In this document: piece after piece, positions 25,658-33,607 of the stretch | Numbering within the stretch: position 1 is the first letter of the stretch | How the letters are laid out: the number at the start of each line of letters is the position of its first letter | Assembly: GCA_015493585.1 (NCBI GenBank) | Contig: WGCW01000076.1 | Location: 1-51,885, forward strand | From: Acidobacteriota bacterium | GTDB lineage: Bacteria > Acidobacteriota > Thermoanaerobaculia > Thermoanaerobaculales > Sulfomarinibacteraceae | Direction: 5' to 3' | DNA length: 51,885 bases | Program-made: the position numbers and the translations under genes | The notes under the pieces: generated by a model | Told to the model about the DNA's origin: nothing | Database searches by the model: none | Seen by the model: the letters and a program-made list of their open reading frames with translations, nothing else

Positions 25658-27124
25658 TCAGGCGAGCTGTTTGAGGACCTCTTTGAGGTGTTTATAGAAA
25701 CGCTGCACGGACGAGATTTGGACCTTCTCATCGGGTGAGTGAACGTTCCGGATTTCGGGTCCGATTGAGACGACATCGAGCCCGGGGACCTTTTCAAGGA
25801 GCAGGCCACACTCGAGGCCGGCATGAATCGCCTTGATCTCGGGTTTTGTGCCAAAGAGTGCTTCGTAGACCTCGATGGTCTTCTTGACGATGGCCGAATC
25901 CGGGTTGGGCTTCCAGCCGGGATAGGCGTCATGGACCTCGACGGTAGCACCCGCGAGCACGCAGATCGAACGCACCTGCTCTTGGACGGAGAAGAGGGCG
26001 GGCATGACCGAAGACCGGTGGGACGTGACGATCGTGACGGCGGTCTCGTTGGTCGAGACGACGGCGAGGTTGTTGGAGGTTTCAACCAGGCCGGGAACCT
26101 CGCGGGACATCGCCAACACGCCGTAGGGGATCCCGTTGAGCGCGTGCAGAAAATGATCGCGTGACGGGATGTTGAGCGGATTCGCGTACGGATCTTCGTC
26201 ATCGACCTCGGTAACGTCGATGTTGAGGTTGGGATCGATCGATCCGAATTCCTCCATGAACCCAGCCTTTTGACGTTCGACGATGCCGCGGAATGCGTCG
26301 ATCGAAGCTTTGGGAAGACGGATGATAGCGTGTGCTTCACGTGGGATGGCGTTGTGTTTGGATCCACCGGCCATGGTCACGACGTCGAGTTCGAGGTCCT
26401 CCGCCATTGCCGCCAGCAGCACGCGTGTCAGCAGCTTGATGGCGTTGGCGCGGTTTTCCAGGATGTCGACACCCGAGTGACCACCACGCAGCCCGTTGAT
26501 TTCGACACGGAGTGGAACCGAGCCCACAAGCGCCTTGCGCCTCGAAATGGGGAGCTCAGCGATCGAATCGGCGCCACCAGCGCAGCCGATGTAGACCGCA
26601 CCGTCTTCTTCAGTATCAAGATTGAGCATCGTCCGGCCGGACAGCATCGATCCGTCGAGCTGCATCGCGCCCGTCAGGCCGGTCTCCTCGTCAATCGTGA
26701 AGAGGAGCTCGAGCGGCCCGTGAACGGTGTCGGGATCATCTGCCATGGCCATGGCCGTCGCGACCCCGATCCCGTTGTCGGCGCCGAGCGTCGTTCCAAC
26801 CGAATACACCCAGTCACCATCGACCTTGATCTTGATCGGATCTTTCATGAAATCGTGCTCGACATCAGAATTCTTCTCACAGACCATGTCGATATGGCCC
26901 TGGAGAATCACAGGTGGAGCCTGTTCGTGGCCGGGGGTCGCTGGAACCTTGACGACAACGTTGCCGGCCTGATCCTGCTGAACCTCATACCCCTTCGATT
27001 TGGCCCATTCGACGATATGGGCGGCAATCTTTTCTTCATGTTTGGATGGACGGGGGATCTGACGAATCGCATCGAAGTGCTGCCAGACGTACCGTGGTTC
27101 GAGACTTTCAAGCGGACTGCTCAT
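25658..27124 (-). CDS. pepD: Aminoacyl-histidine dipeptidase (Xaa-His dipeptidase)
   Basis: 488 residues, typical for PepD of the M20 metallopeptidase family; cleaves dipeptides such as carnosine-like Xaa-His in the cytoplasm. Metal and active-site motifs: LQGHIDMVCEK (His and Asp), GTTLGADNGIG (bridging Asp), FTIDEETGLTGA (catalytic Glu pair), NLDTEEDGAVYIGCAGG (Asp) and the late histidine in AIHAGLECGLL. The lid/dimer domain (LRGGHSGVDI) is intact. The start ATG at 27122-27124 has GAGGAGG upstream. It follows the Usg-1-like gene by 54 bases on the same strand and may be part of that operon. Confidence 0.95.
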   Translation of the reverse strand: MSSPLESLEPRYVWQHFDAIRQIPRPSKHEEKIAAHIVEWAKSKGYEVQQDQAGNVVVKVPATPGHEQAPPVILQGHIDMVCEKNSDVEHDFMKDPIKIKVDGDWVYSVGTTLGADNGIGVATAMAMADDPDTVHGPLELLFTIDEETGLTGAMQLDGSMLSGRTMLNLDTEEDGAVYIGCAGGADSIAELPISRRKALVGSVPLRVEINGLRGGHSGVDILENRANAIKLLTRVLLAAMAEDLELDVVTMAGGSKHNAIPREAHAIIRLPKASIDAFRGIVERQKAGFMEEFGSIDPNLNIDVTEVDDEDPYANPLNIPSRDHFLHALNGIPYGVLAMSREVPGLVETSNNLAVVSTNETAVTIVTSHRSSVMPALFSVQEQVRSICVLAGATVEVHDAYPGWKPNPDSAIVKKTIEVYEALFGTKPEIKAIHAGLECGLLLEKVPGLDVVSIGPEIRNVHSPDEKVQISSVQRFYKHLKEVLKQLA

Positions 27125-27178
27125 GCGAACCTCCTCGTTCGGACGGTTTTGAAACGCTGTGCGCGTTTCGTGGGCATG

Positions 27179-28123
27179 TTAGATCAACGAGCTCAGTAAC
27201 TCCAGAGCCGTCATGGCGCCTCCGATCAGCAGACCGTCGGTCATCGTTGTGACGGCAAGTGAACGATGATCGGTTGAGAAAGATGGTGGGGCCATCAGGA
27301 TCGCCTCCTGATCCGCGACGGCATCGAGCCGTAACGGATCCGCGACGAGACGGATCATCGGAGCGCCTTCCCATCGTGACATAACATCCTGCTCATCGAC
27401 GGGGGCGTCAAATGTCACGGCAAGGTGTGTGGCATGGCCGTGGAACCAGCCGGTGATAAGCCGGCTCGCCGTGACAGAAAGATCCGGGAGCAGGCTTGCA
27501 AGGTCCTCCGTGAGTACATCGGGCGGGGCCGTGACGCTCGAGAAGGCCAGCGTTTCCCCCTCGATGTCGTGCTCGGCCCGCTTGCCTTGCAGGCGCGCGG
27601 TCGCCTGCTGTGCCAGCCGTTCGATTGCATCCCGCCCAAACGTTGAGACCGGTTCCATCGCCATTACGTCAAGCGTCATGACGCCAAGATCTGCCAGCGG
27701 TTTGACGATTTCGGCGGCTAAGACTGCGGCGGGATGGGGCACGCGAAGATGGTTCGACCCCGATTCCTGCCGTGGTGTCGCGGGCTGGGTCATGGCCTGG
27801 AGCTCTGTGAGCTGGCTGAGATCGATGAGGACGGCCTCTGGATGCTGTTCGAGGGTGTCGAGCAGGATGCGGAGGCGCGAGGAGGACGCTTCCGATGTCA
27901 CGAGAAAGGCTGAACACGCCTCGAGCGCTTCTCCGGCCTCAAGTGGTGGCACGAGCATCGCTTCTCCGCCGATGTCGGCCACCTGATGATCGCCTTCCTC
28001 ACCCGTGTTGAAGGCGGCCACCCGTCCGGCCAGCTTTTCGAAACGTGGAATCAGCTCGAGGACCTGGCGCCCCTGCAGGGTCAGCGGATCGATCAGCCCA
28101 ATTTTACGTTCGTTACGAGTCAT
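27179..28123 (-). CDS. Usg-1-like protein, aspartate-semialdehyde dehydrogenase family without catalytic Cys
   Basis: 314 residues from ATG 28121-28123; a start at 28135 is also possible. The C-terminal part (PHPAAVLAAEIVKPLADLGVMTLDVMAMEPVSTFGRDAIERLAQQ) matches the dimerisation domain of aspartate-semialdehyde dehydrogenases. Where the enzyme has its catalytic cysteine (NCST...) this protein reads HLRVPHPAAV, with no Cys. The N-terminal NAD(P)-binding glycine motif is also weak. This pattern is that of Usg-1 proteins, often considered inactive relatives. It overlaps pssA by 11 bases and is followed by pepD. The link to phospholipid genes is unexplained. Function unknown; dehydrogenase activity is unlikely. 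Confidence 0.72.
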   Translation of the reverse strand: MTRNERKIGLIDPLTLQGRQVLELIPRFEKLAGRVAAFNTGEEGDHQVADIGGEAMLVPPLEAGEALEACSAFLVTSEASSSRLRILLDTLEQHPEAVLIDLSQLTELQAMTQPATPRQESGSNHLRVPHPAAVLAAEIVKPLADLGVMTLDVMAMEPVSTFGRDAIERLAQQATARLQGKRAEHDIEGETLAFSSVTAPPDVLTEDLASLLPDLSVTASRLITGWFHGHATHLAVTFDAPVDEQDVMSRWEGAPMIRLVADPLRLDAVADQEAILMAPPSFSTDHRSLAVTTMTDGLLIGGAMTALELLSSLI

Positions 28124-28931
28124 GGGGCGTTCCATCTGCCGCTGGATTCGATGCGGCTTCTTTTTCTTCGCCGGGTTCTGAGGCATCTTGGCCACGATGC
28201 CCCCGGAGCTTGCCGGTCAGCACGAGGAACGGCGCCGACAGAATGTATGTCCCGAGCAAGATGGCAAGAACGTGCGTCGGCACGAAGGTCAGCAGTGAAA
28301 AGATCACGGCAATCAGGAAGAGCGTCGTCGTTGGCCAGCGCCGCCTTAAGTTGACGTTCTTGAACGAGGGGTAGGGGAGGTTCGAAACCATCAGGAGCGC
28401 CAGACCCAGCACAAAGACAACGACGACCGGCATGAAAGCAACGTGCGAGACGGGCGCAGGAGAGATGAGAATCATCAGCGCGATGGCAGCAGCCCCTCCG
28501 GGGATTGGAAGCCCCTTGAAGTACGGTTCATCGTGCGGGGTTGAGTTGAACCGGGCAAGGCGGATCGAGCCGGCGACGAGGAACAGGAAGGCAACGGCCA
28601 TACCCAGGCGGGGTTTCTGCCAGAGGCCCCATTGAAAGGCCAGGAGGGCGGGCGCAGCTCCGAAGGAAACGACGTCGGCGAGCGAATCGTACTCTTCTCC
28701 GAACGCCGTGACCGTACGGGTGAGCCGGGCGATGCGCCCGTCGAGGTTGTCCGCAAGGATGGCGATCAGGATGAAAATAGCCGCCGATTCGAGGCGTCCC
28801 CGCGTCGTCTGAACCAGGGAGAAGAAGCCGCAGAAGATGTTGCCGACCGTGAAGAGCGACGGCAGGATGTAGACACCCTTGCGAAGCTGCCCCTTCGAGC
28901 GTCTCGGGCGCCGTCTGCGCCGGGCGCTCAT
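28113..28931 (-). CDS. pssA: CDP-diacylglycerol-serine O-phosphatidyltransferase
   Basis: 272 residues, integral membrane. Makes phosphatidylserine from CDP-diacylglycerol and serine. The CDP-alcohol phosphotransferase motif is complete: DNLDGRIAR-x8-G-x3-D-x3-D (DNLDGRIARLTRTV...GEEYDSLAD). Several transmembrane helices follow (LGMAVAFLFLVAGSIRLARF, VAFMPVVVVFVLGLALLMV, TLFLIAVIFSLLTFV). The basic N-terminus (MSARRRRRPRRSKGQ) and charged C-terminal tail are soluble. The start overlaps the psd stop (ATGA), so the two consecutive steps to phosphatidylethanolamine are coupled. Confidence 0.94.
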   Translation of the reverse strand: MSARRRRRPRRSKGQLRKGVYILPSLFTVGNIFCGFFSLVQTTRGRLESAAIFILIAILADNLDGRIARLTRTVTAFGEEYDSLADVVSFGAAPALLAFQWGLWQKPRLGMAVAFLFLVAGSIRLARFNSTPHDEPYFKGLPIPGGAAAIALMILISPAPVSHVAFMPVVVVFVLGLALLMVSNLPYPSFKNVNLRRRWPTTTLFLIAVIFSLLTFVPTHVLAILLGTYILSAPFLVLTGKLRGHRGQDASEPGEEKEAASNPAADGTPHDS

Positions 28932-29566
28932 GACGGCCGCACCGCCGGGAAGCGCACCAACGGCGTCCCGCCACTCTTGACGCGGTCCCCCGGGGAGACG
29001 AGGATTTCGGCATCGGCGGGAACGTACACCTCGACACGGGAACCGTACCGGATGAGCCCGATCCGCTGACCACGTTCGATGCTTCTTCCGAGGGCGAGAT
29101 CGAAGACGATCCGTCTGGCGATGATCCCCGCAATCTGTTTGACGCCGACGGGGCCGAACGGGGTTTTCCAGATCGAGAGGTTCTGCTCGTTCTCCAGCGA
29201 GGCTTTCTCTTTGAAGGCCGACACCTTCTTGCCGGGGTTGTAGCTGTACTCGATGAGCTGGCCGCCGAGTGGTGCCCGGTTGACATGAACGTCGAACAGC
29301 GACATGAAGATGCTGACCCGCTGGGGGAGCCCCTTCTCGGCCAGAGCGGGAGGAGCATCGTCGACGGTGAGCACCTTACCGTCGGCCGGTGAACAGGCGA
29401 CGTTTTCCGGAGCGGAGCACTCGCGAACGGGGTTTCTGAAGAAGAAGAGGCCGAAGGCGCCGAGCGCAATCAGAAACCACCCAAGCCAGAACCATCCGAA
29501 TACGATCGTGATGATCCCAGCGAGCAGAGGTATCAAGATGAAGGGCCAACCCTCCGGAGCAATCAT
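28928..29566 (-). CDS. psd: Phosphatidylserine decarboxylase, short type
   Basis: 212 residues from ATG 29564-29566. Converts phosphatidylserine to phosphatidylethanolamine. Two N-terminal hydrophobic segments (WPFILIPLLAGIITIVFGWFWL, FLIALGAFGLFFF) anchor the protein. Motifs of the short, archaeal-like Psd family are present: FFRNPVRECSAPENVACSPADG, MSLFDVHVNRAPLGG and the self-cleavage site RYGSRVEVYVP, where the Ser after Gly would become the pyruvoyl group. The frame opens upstream to 29689, but that part overlaps the YdcH-like gene. Operon partner of pssA. Confidence 0.93.
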   Translation of the reverse strand: MIAPEGWPFILIPLLAGIITIVFGWFWLGWFLIALGAFGLFFFRNPVRECSAPENVACSPADGKVLTVDDAPPALAEKGLPQRVSIFMSLFDVHVNRAPLGGQLIEYSYNPGKKVSAFKEKASLENEQNLSIWKTPFGPVGVKQIAGIIARRIVFDLALGRSIERGQRIGLIRYGSRVEVYVPADAEILVSPGDRVKSGGTPLVRFPAVRPS

Positions 29567-29589
29567 GCGCTGTGCCTCGCTCGACGACG

Positions 29590-29796
29590 TCAGGAGGCCG
29601 AACGGCTCAGCCGGGCCATTTGGTCCTTGAGCCTGAGCTTCAATTTCTTGATCTGTTTTTCTTCGAGCTCTTCTTCCGGAGTCAACCAAGACTTGTTGAG
29701 AAGCTCCTCAAGCCTGCGCTCATACCTGCGATGCTGTTGGAGGAGCTCCTCGTATGTTGGTGTTTTTGTTTCAGTTGACTCTTGATCTGCAATCAT
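29590..29796 (-). CDS. Small coiled-coil protein, YdcH/DUF465-like
   Basis: 68 residues from ATG 29794-29796, with AAGGAGG 7 bases upstream, which decides this start over longer ones. It is almost wholly charged helix (YEELLQQHRRYERRLEELLNKSWLTPEEELEEKQIKKLKLRLKDQMARL), with the LTPEEE-EKQIKKLKLRLKD pattern of the DUF465/YdcH family. The function of the family is not established. It sits between nuoI and psd on the same strand and has its own possible promoter. Confidence 0.75.
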   Translation of the reverse strand: MIADQESTETKTPTYEELLQQHRRYERRLEELLNKSWLTPEEELEEKQIKKLKLRLKDQMARLSRSAS

Positions 29797-29824
29797 TGAG
29801 AGCCTCCTTGTTTGATTCACTTCT

Positions 29825-29853
29825 ATCATACCATCGACGCGGGTGTGCTTGAA
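29825..29853 (-). promoter_or_regulatory. Possible promoter of the YdcH-like gene and psd-pssA
   Basis: On the minus strand TATGAT (29830-29825) with TTCAAG (29853-29848) 17 bases upstream. The -10 is good and the -35 weak. It lies 29 bases before the start codon, in the 180-base gap after nuoI. Confidence 0.35.
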
Positions 29854-29976
29854 GCCCGCCGCGTGCGAGCTGCTCTCATCCCTCCGGTGCAACACGCTGG
29901 CAAGCTGGGAGATTTCATCAACACCGGCCTGCGCAGCGCCACGGCTGCGGGCCGCTGCATCATCAAGGACGGCGCA

Positions 29977-30507
29977 TCAGAAATACGGTCTGTATCCAAG
30001 GTCCTCCTGGTCGATCGGCCCTTTTTGACGAAGCTCGTCAATGCCTACAATCGCCTCGGCGCGGCTCGAAAAGGCCATTTCGTGCTGCCGGCTCATGATG
30101 ATCGCCTCTTCGGGACACGCATCGACACAGAAACCGCAGAAGACGCAGTGGAGCAGGTCGATCTCGTAGACCTTGGGACGCTTTTCAGCAGAAACCGGGG
30201 CGTCCGGGTTCTCCTCGGCGACGATCCTGATGCACTGGGCCGGACACGCCGTCGCGCACATATAGCAGGCAACGCATCTGAGCGAACCATCGTCACGGGT
30301 CGTCAGGATGTGCCGTCCACGCAACCGCTCGGAGTACTGGCGCTTGACCTCCGGGTACTCGATCGTGGCCACGTCCTTGTGACCGAAGAGGTTCCGCATG
30401 AAGTGCCGGAGCGTGACGGTGAGACCCCTGACGATGGGGCCGAGATAGATCTGTTCGGACAGTGGAATCCGTCCGCGGTCGACGTTGACGGTGGAAACGT
30501 CTTTCAT
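29977..30507 (-). CDS. nuoI: NADH-quinone oxidoreductase subunit I
   Basis: 176 residues from ATG 30505-30507, which overlaps the nuoCD stop as ATGA. Ferredoxin-like subunit of complex I carrying two [4Fe-4S] clusters (N6a, N6b): CVACYMCATACP and CVFCGFCVDACP are complete. The N-terminal stretch (IVRGLTVTLRHFMRNLFG) is the usual amphipathic helix lying on the membrane. It passes electrons from the NuoG side to NuoB. Gene order B-CD-I, without H between D and I, is unusual. Confidence 0.95.
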   Translation of the reverse strand: MKDVSTVNVDRGRIPLSEQIYLGPIVRGLTVTLRHFMRNLFGHKDVATIEYPEVKRQYSERLRGRHILTTRDDGSLRCVACYMCATACPAQCIRIVAEENPDAPVSAEKRPKVYEIDLLHCVFCGFCVDACPEEAIIMSRQHEMAFSSRAEAIVGIDELRQKGPIDQEDLGYRPYF

Positions 30508-32213
30508 CGGTCGAGCTCCCCGGCAATGATGTTGAGGCTTCCCAGGATCGCAATGGCGTCGGGAACGAGGCTCCCTTCGAGCATGTGCGGGAACGCCTGG
30601 TAGATCGCAAAACACGGCGGACGGACCTTGATCCGGTACGGATGGCCCGTGCCGTCCGACACGATGTAATACCCGAGCTCTCCATTGGCCCCCTCGGTAA
30701 ACCCGTACGCCTCACCGGCCGGAACCTTGATGCCGTCAAAGATCAGCTTGAAGTGCCAGATCAGGGACTCCATCTCGGTGTAGACCTTTTCCTTCGGGGG
30801 CAGCGCCACATGGTGATCGTCCGTGATGACCGGTCCCGGCGGCAGGTTGTCGATCGCCTGTTCGATGATGCGAAGGCTTTGCCGCATCTCTTCCATGCGG
30901 ACGAGGTACCGCGCGTAGGTGTCGCCCGTGGAAGCGACCGGGACGTCAAAATCGTACTGCTCGTACCCGCTGTACGGGTAGGCCTTCCTCACGTCGTAGG
31001 GGATGCCGCTGGCACGCAGGCACGGCCCCGTCCAGCCCCACGCCAGCGCTTCCTCGCCCGAGATCGTGCCAACGTCCTCGGTTCTGTCGCGGAAAATCTT
31101 GTTGGTCGTGACGAGCTTGTCGACATCGTCGATAAATTTCGGGATCCTGGCGAGGAGAGAACGGACATGCTCCTCGAAATCGAGAGGGACGTCGTGGGCC
31201 AGACCTCCAATGCGGGCGTACGAGACTGTGAGGCGCCCTCCTGCGCACGATTCCAGGAGACCGTAGATCTCTTCCCGGATCTGGAAGAAGTACCAGAAGT
31301 TCGTCAGCGCTCCCAGGTCGACGAGGTTCGCGCCGAGGCACACGGCGTGGTCCATGATCCGTGAGAACTCGGAAAGAATGACGCGGACCACCTGGGCCCG
31401 GGGCGGGACTTCAACGCCGAGGAGATTTTCGACAGTCAGGGCGTACCCGACGCCGTTGATCATGCTCGAACAGTAGTTCAGGCGATCGGTGTAGGGAATC
31501 ACTTGCTCCCAGCCGTGCGTCTCAGACATCTTCTCGAAACACCGGTGCAGGTAGCCGATTTCACACTCCGCCTCGGTGATGTACTCCCCGTCGAGCCGGG
31601 CGACCGTTCTCAGGGTTCCGTGGGTCGCTGGATGAGACGGTCCCAGGTTGAGCACCTGTGTGTCGAGATGATCATCGTTTTTCTGCTCCCCAGTGCTCCA
31701 TTTTGGCGTCATCAGATTCTCTTCGGTGAGCAGCCACCGCTGAGAGGGATCGTAGTCCTTCCGGAGCGCGTGACCGTGGAACGCCTCATGGGTGAGGATC
31801 CGCTTGAGGTTCGGGTGTCCGTCGAAACGGATCCCGAACATGTCGTACGCCTCCCGCTCGAACCAGTCGGCGGCTTTCCAGAGGCCGTAGGCGCTGGGAA
31901 CCGTCGCATCATCCTCCGTAACGGGGACCTTGACCCGGAAACGGTGTCCATGCTCGAGACTGCCAAGGTGGTAGACAACGTCGAACCGTGCGTCCCGTTC
32001 GGGATAATCGACGCCACAGATATCGGCGAGCAGGTTGCAGTCGAGCCCTGGTGTCTCCTTCAACGACTTGAGAACGTCGAGCAGGTGCTCCCGTTCGACG
32101 GTCAGGACCGTGTGCCCGTCAACGCCGTGCTCGACGGCAACGACGCCCTCCTTGGGCAGTAGATCAACCTGCGGTTGCGGCAGCATCGTCGTTTCGGTTC
32201 TTGAGGCGGTCAT
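30504..32213 (-). CDS. nuoCD: NADH-quinone oxidoreductase subunits C and D, fused
   Basis: 569 residues. Residues about 1-165 are NuoC ([51 protein letters not shown]). A short linker follows, then NuoD to the end ([76 protein letters not shown]). NuoD lines the quinone site with NuoB; the family's GPxHPxxHG and the late D-x-R region are present. ATG 32211-32213 has GGGGAGA upstream and lies within nuoB (50-base overlap); ATG 32186 is an alternative. C-D fusion is known from enterobacteria and other groups. Confidence 0.95.
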   Translation of the reverse strand: MTASRTETTMLPQPQVDLLPKEGVVAVEHGVDGHTVLTVEREHLLDVLKSLKETPGLDCNLLADICGVDYPERDARFDVVYHLGSLEHGHRFRVKVPVTEDDATVPSAYGLWKAADWFEREAYDMFGIRFDGHPNLKRILTHEAFHGHALRKDYDPSQRWLLTEENLMTPKWSTGEQKNDDHLDTQVLNLGPSHPATHGTLRTVARLDGEYITEAECEIGYLHRCFEKMSETHGWEQVIPYTDRLNYCSSMINGVGYALTVENLLGVEVPPRAQVVRVILSEFSRIMDHAVCLGANLVDLGALTNFWYFFQIREEIYGLLESCAGGRLTVSYARIGGLAHDVPLDFEEHVRSLLARIPKFIDDVDKLVTTNKIFRDRTEDVGTISGEEALAWGWTGPCLRASGIPYDVRKAYPYSGYEQYDFDVPVASTGDTYARYLVRMEEMRQSLRIIEQAIDNLPPGPVITDDHHVALPPKEKVYTEMESLIWHFKLIFDGIKVPAGEAYGFTEGANGELGYYIVSDGTGHPYRIKVRPPCFAIYQAFPHMLEGSLVPDAIAILGSLNIIAGELDR

Positions 32214-32679
32214 AGTGGGTCTCCCCGTTCTGGATCATTTCTTGCAATTTGAGGACGCCATGCATCAGGGCCTCGGGAGTTGGCGGGCATCCGGGCACGT
32301 AGACGTCGACGGGGATGAACTCGTCGATCCCTTGGACGACGTGATAGGCCCGGTAGAACCCGCCCGTACAGGCGCACGCTCCCATCGAAATGACGTACTT
32401 TGGCTCGGCCATCTGGTCGTAGATGCGTTTGAGCGCCGGCGCCATCTTGTCCGTAATCGTCCCGGCAACGATCATGAGATCCGCCTGCCGGGGCGAAAAA
32501 CGGACAACCTCGGCCCCGAACCGGGCGAGGTCGTAGTGCGACGACACGACCGACATGAACTCGATGGCGCAGCACGCCGTTCCGAAGGGGAGCGGCCACA
32601 GACTATTCTTGCGGACCCACCGGAGCATCGTCTCCACGCGCGTGGTCAGAAAAGTTGAGCTCCCATCGGGTTGCCTCAT
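32164..32679 (-). CDS. nuoB: NADH-quinone oxidoreductase subunit B
   Basis: 171 residues, ATG 32677-32679 with GGGAGG upstream. Carries cluster N2, the last electron donor to quinone. Cysteine ligands visible: [10 protein letters not shown] (adjacent pair), MGACACTGG and VPGCPP. First gene of the nuoB-nuoCD-nuoI group. NuoA, E-H and J-N are not in the window, so the rest of complex I must be encoded elsewhere. A promoter with a perfect -10 lies about 90 bases upstream. Confidence 0.96.
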   Translation of the reverse strand: MRQPDGSSTFLTTRVETMLRWVRKNSLWPLPFGTACCAIEFMSVVSSHYDLARFGAEVVRFSPRQADLMIVAGTITDKMAPALKRIYDQMAEPKYVISMGACACTGGFYRAYHVVQGIDEFIPVDVYVPGCPPTPEALMHGVLKLQEMIQNGETHYDRLKNRNDDAAATAG

Positions 32680-32767
32680 AGAACCTCCCGGTTTCTGGTC
32701 CGTGCTCCGGAATGATCAAAGCCGTGTGAGAGCCTCAAGCTTCCGGTCCACGTCTTACCGCGCCCGC

Positions 32768-32795
32768 ATTATACTTTTTTTCACAAGGGTGTGAA
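32768..32795 (-). promoter_or_regulatory. nuoB promoter
   Basis: On the minus strand TTCACA (32795-32790), a 16-base spacer with a run of A, and TATAAT (32773-32768). Start of transcription would be near 32761, giving a leader of about 80 bases before nuoB. It lies in the 288-base divergent gap shared with the SYLF gene. Confidence 0.65.
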
Positions 32796-32967
32796 GGCCA
32801 ATTCTCCTCCGGAGCGTTCCCGCGATGGCTGCAGGAGGCTGGCCGGATCGCGAAGACGGCGATCAAACGGGGATGGAGCGCCCCATCTGAGAGCCTTGGG
32901 TTTGAGGTTATGATAGGGGAGCCCCGAAAGGGCGGCTCGTTGACGAAACGGGATGGGAGGTAGAACG

Positions 32968-33558
32968 ATGCGGAAACTCGCAGTGGTACCGGTTGGAGCC
33001 ATGATCATTGCCATGACGCTCGTGATGGGCCAAGCTCCGGCCGCATTCGCCGGGAAGAGCGCCAGACAGCTCAAGATCGAGGCAAAGCGGGCGCAGATCG
33101 ACGAGGAGGCGCAGGCGGCGCTCAAGAGGCTATTCGCGATCAACCCGAAGGCGAAAGGTCTCTTTGAACACTCGTACGGCTGGGCGGTCTTTGACAACCT
33201 CAAGCTCGCGTTCGGGATTTCCGGTGGAGGCGGTCACGGCGTTGCGGTCGACATCCGCACCGGGAAACGAATCTACATGAAGATGGGAACGGCCGGAATC
33301 GGGTTCGGGCTTGGCGGCCAGAAGTACCAGGTCATCTTCTTCTTCCAGGACCGGCAGACGTTTGAGGATTTCGTCAACAAGGGTTGGAAGGCGGATGCGG
33401 CGGCCAAGGCTGCGCTGGGTTCGCAAGGGATCAATGCAAAGACGACGTTTACCAACGGGATCGCCGTCTACCAGTTGACGAAGAAGGGCCTGATGCTCAA
33501 CGCGGATATCTCGGGGACGAAATACTGGCGGGACAAGAAGCTGAACCGGGCCGAGTAG
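32968..33558 (+). CDS. SYLF (Ysc84-type) lipid-binding domain protein
   Basis: 196 residues from ATG 32968, with GGGAGG upstream. A signal peptide (MRKLAVVPVGAMIIAMTLVMGQAPAAFA) indicates export. The rest matches the SYLF/Ysc84 domain: ALKRLFAINPKAKGLFEHSYGWAVFDNLKLAFGISGGGGHGVAVDIRTGKRIYMKMGTAGIGFGLGGQKYQVIFFF. The family binds phosphoinositides in eukaryotes; the bacterial role is not defined but is probably envelope-lipid related. Basic C-terminus (YWRDKKLNRAE). The following APC-type gene begins 49 bases later, possibly on the same mRNA. Confidence 0.85.
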   Translation: MRKLAVVPVGAMIIAMTLVMGQAPAAFAGKSARQLKIEAKRAQIDEEAQAALKRLFAINPKAKGLFEHSYGWAVFDNLKLAFGISGGGGHGVAVDIRTGKRIYMKMGTAGIGFGLGGQKYQVIFFFQDRQTFEDFVNKGWKADAAAKAALGSQGINAKTTFTNGIAVYQLTKKGLMLNADISGTKYWRDKKLNRAE

Positions 33559-33607
33559 TGGTGCTGGAACGGGCCGTCCGGTCTGACGCACTCCCGGTTG
33601 GAGGGCG

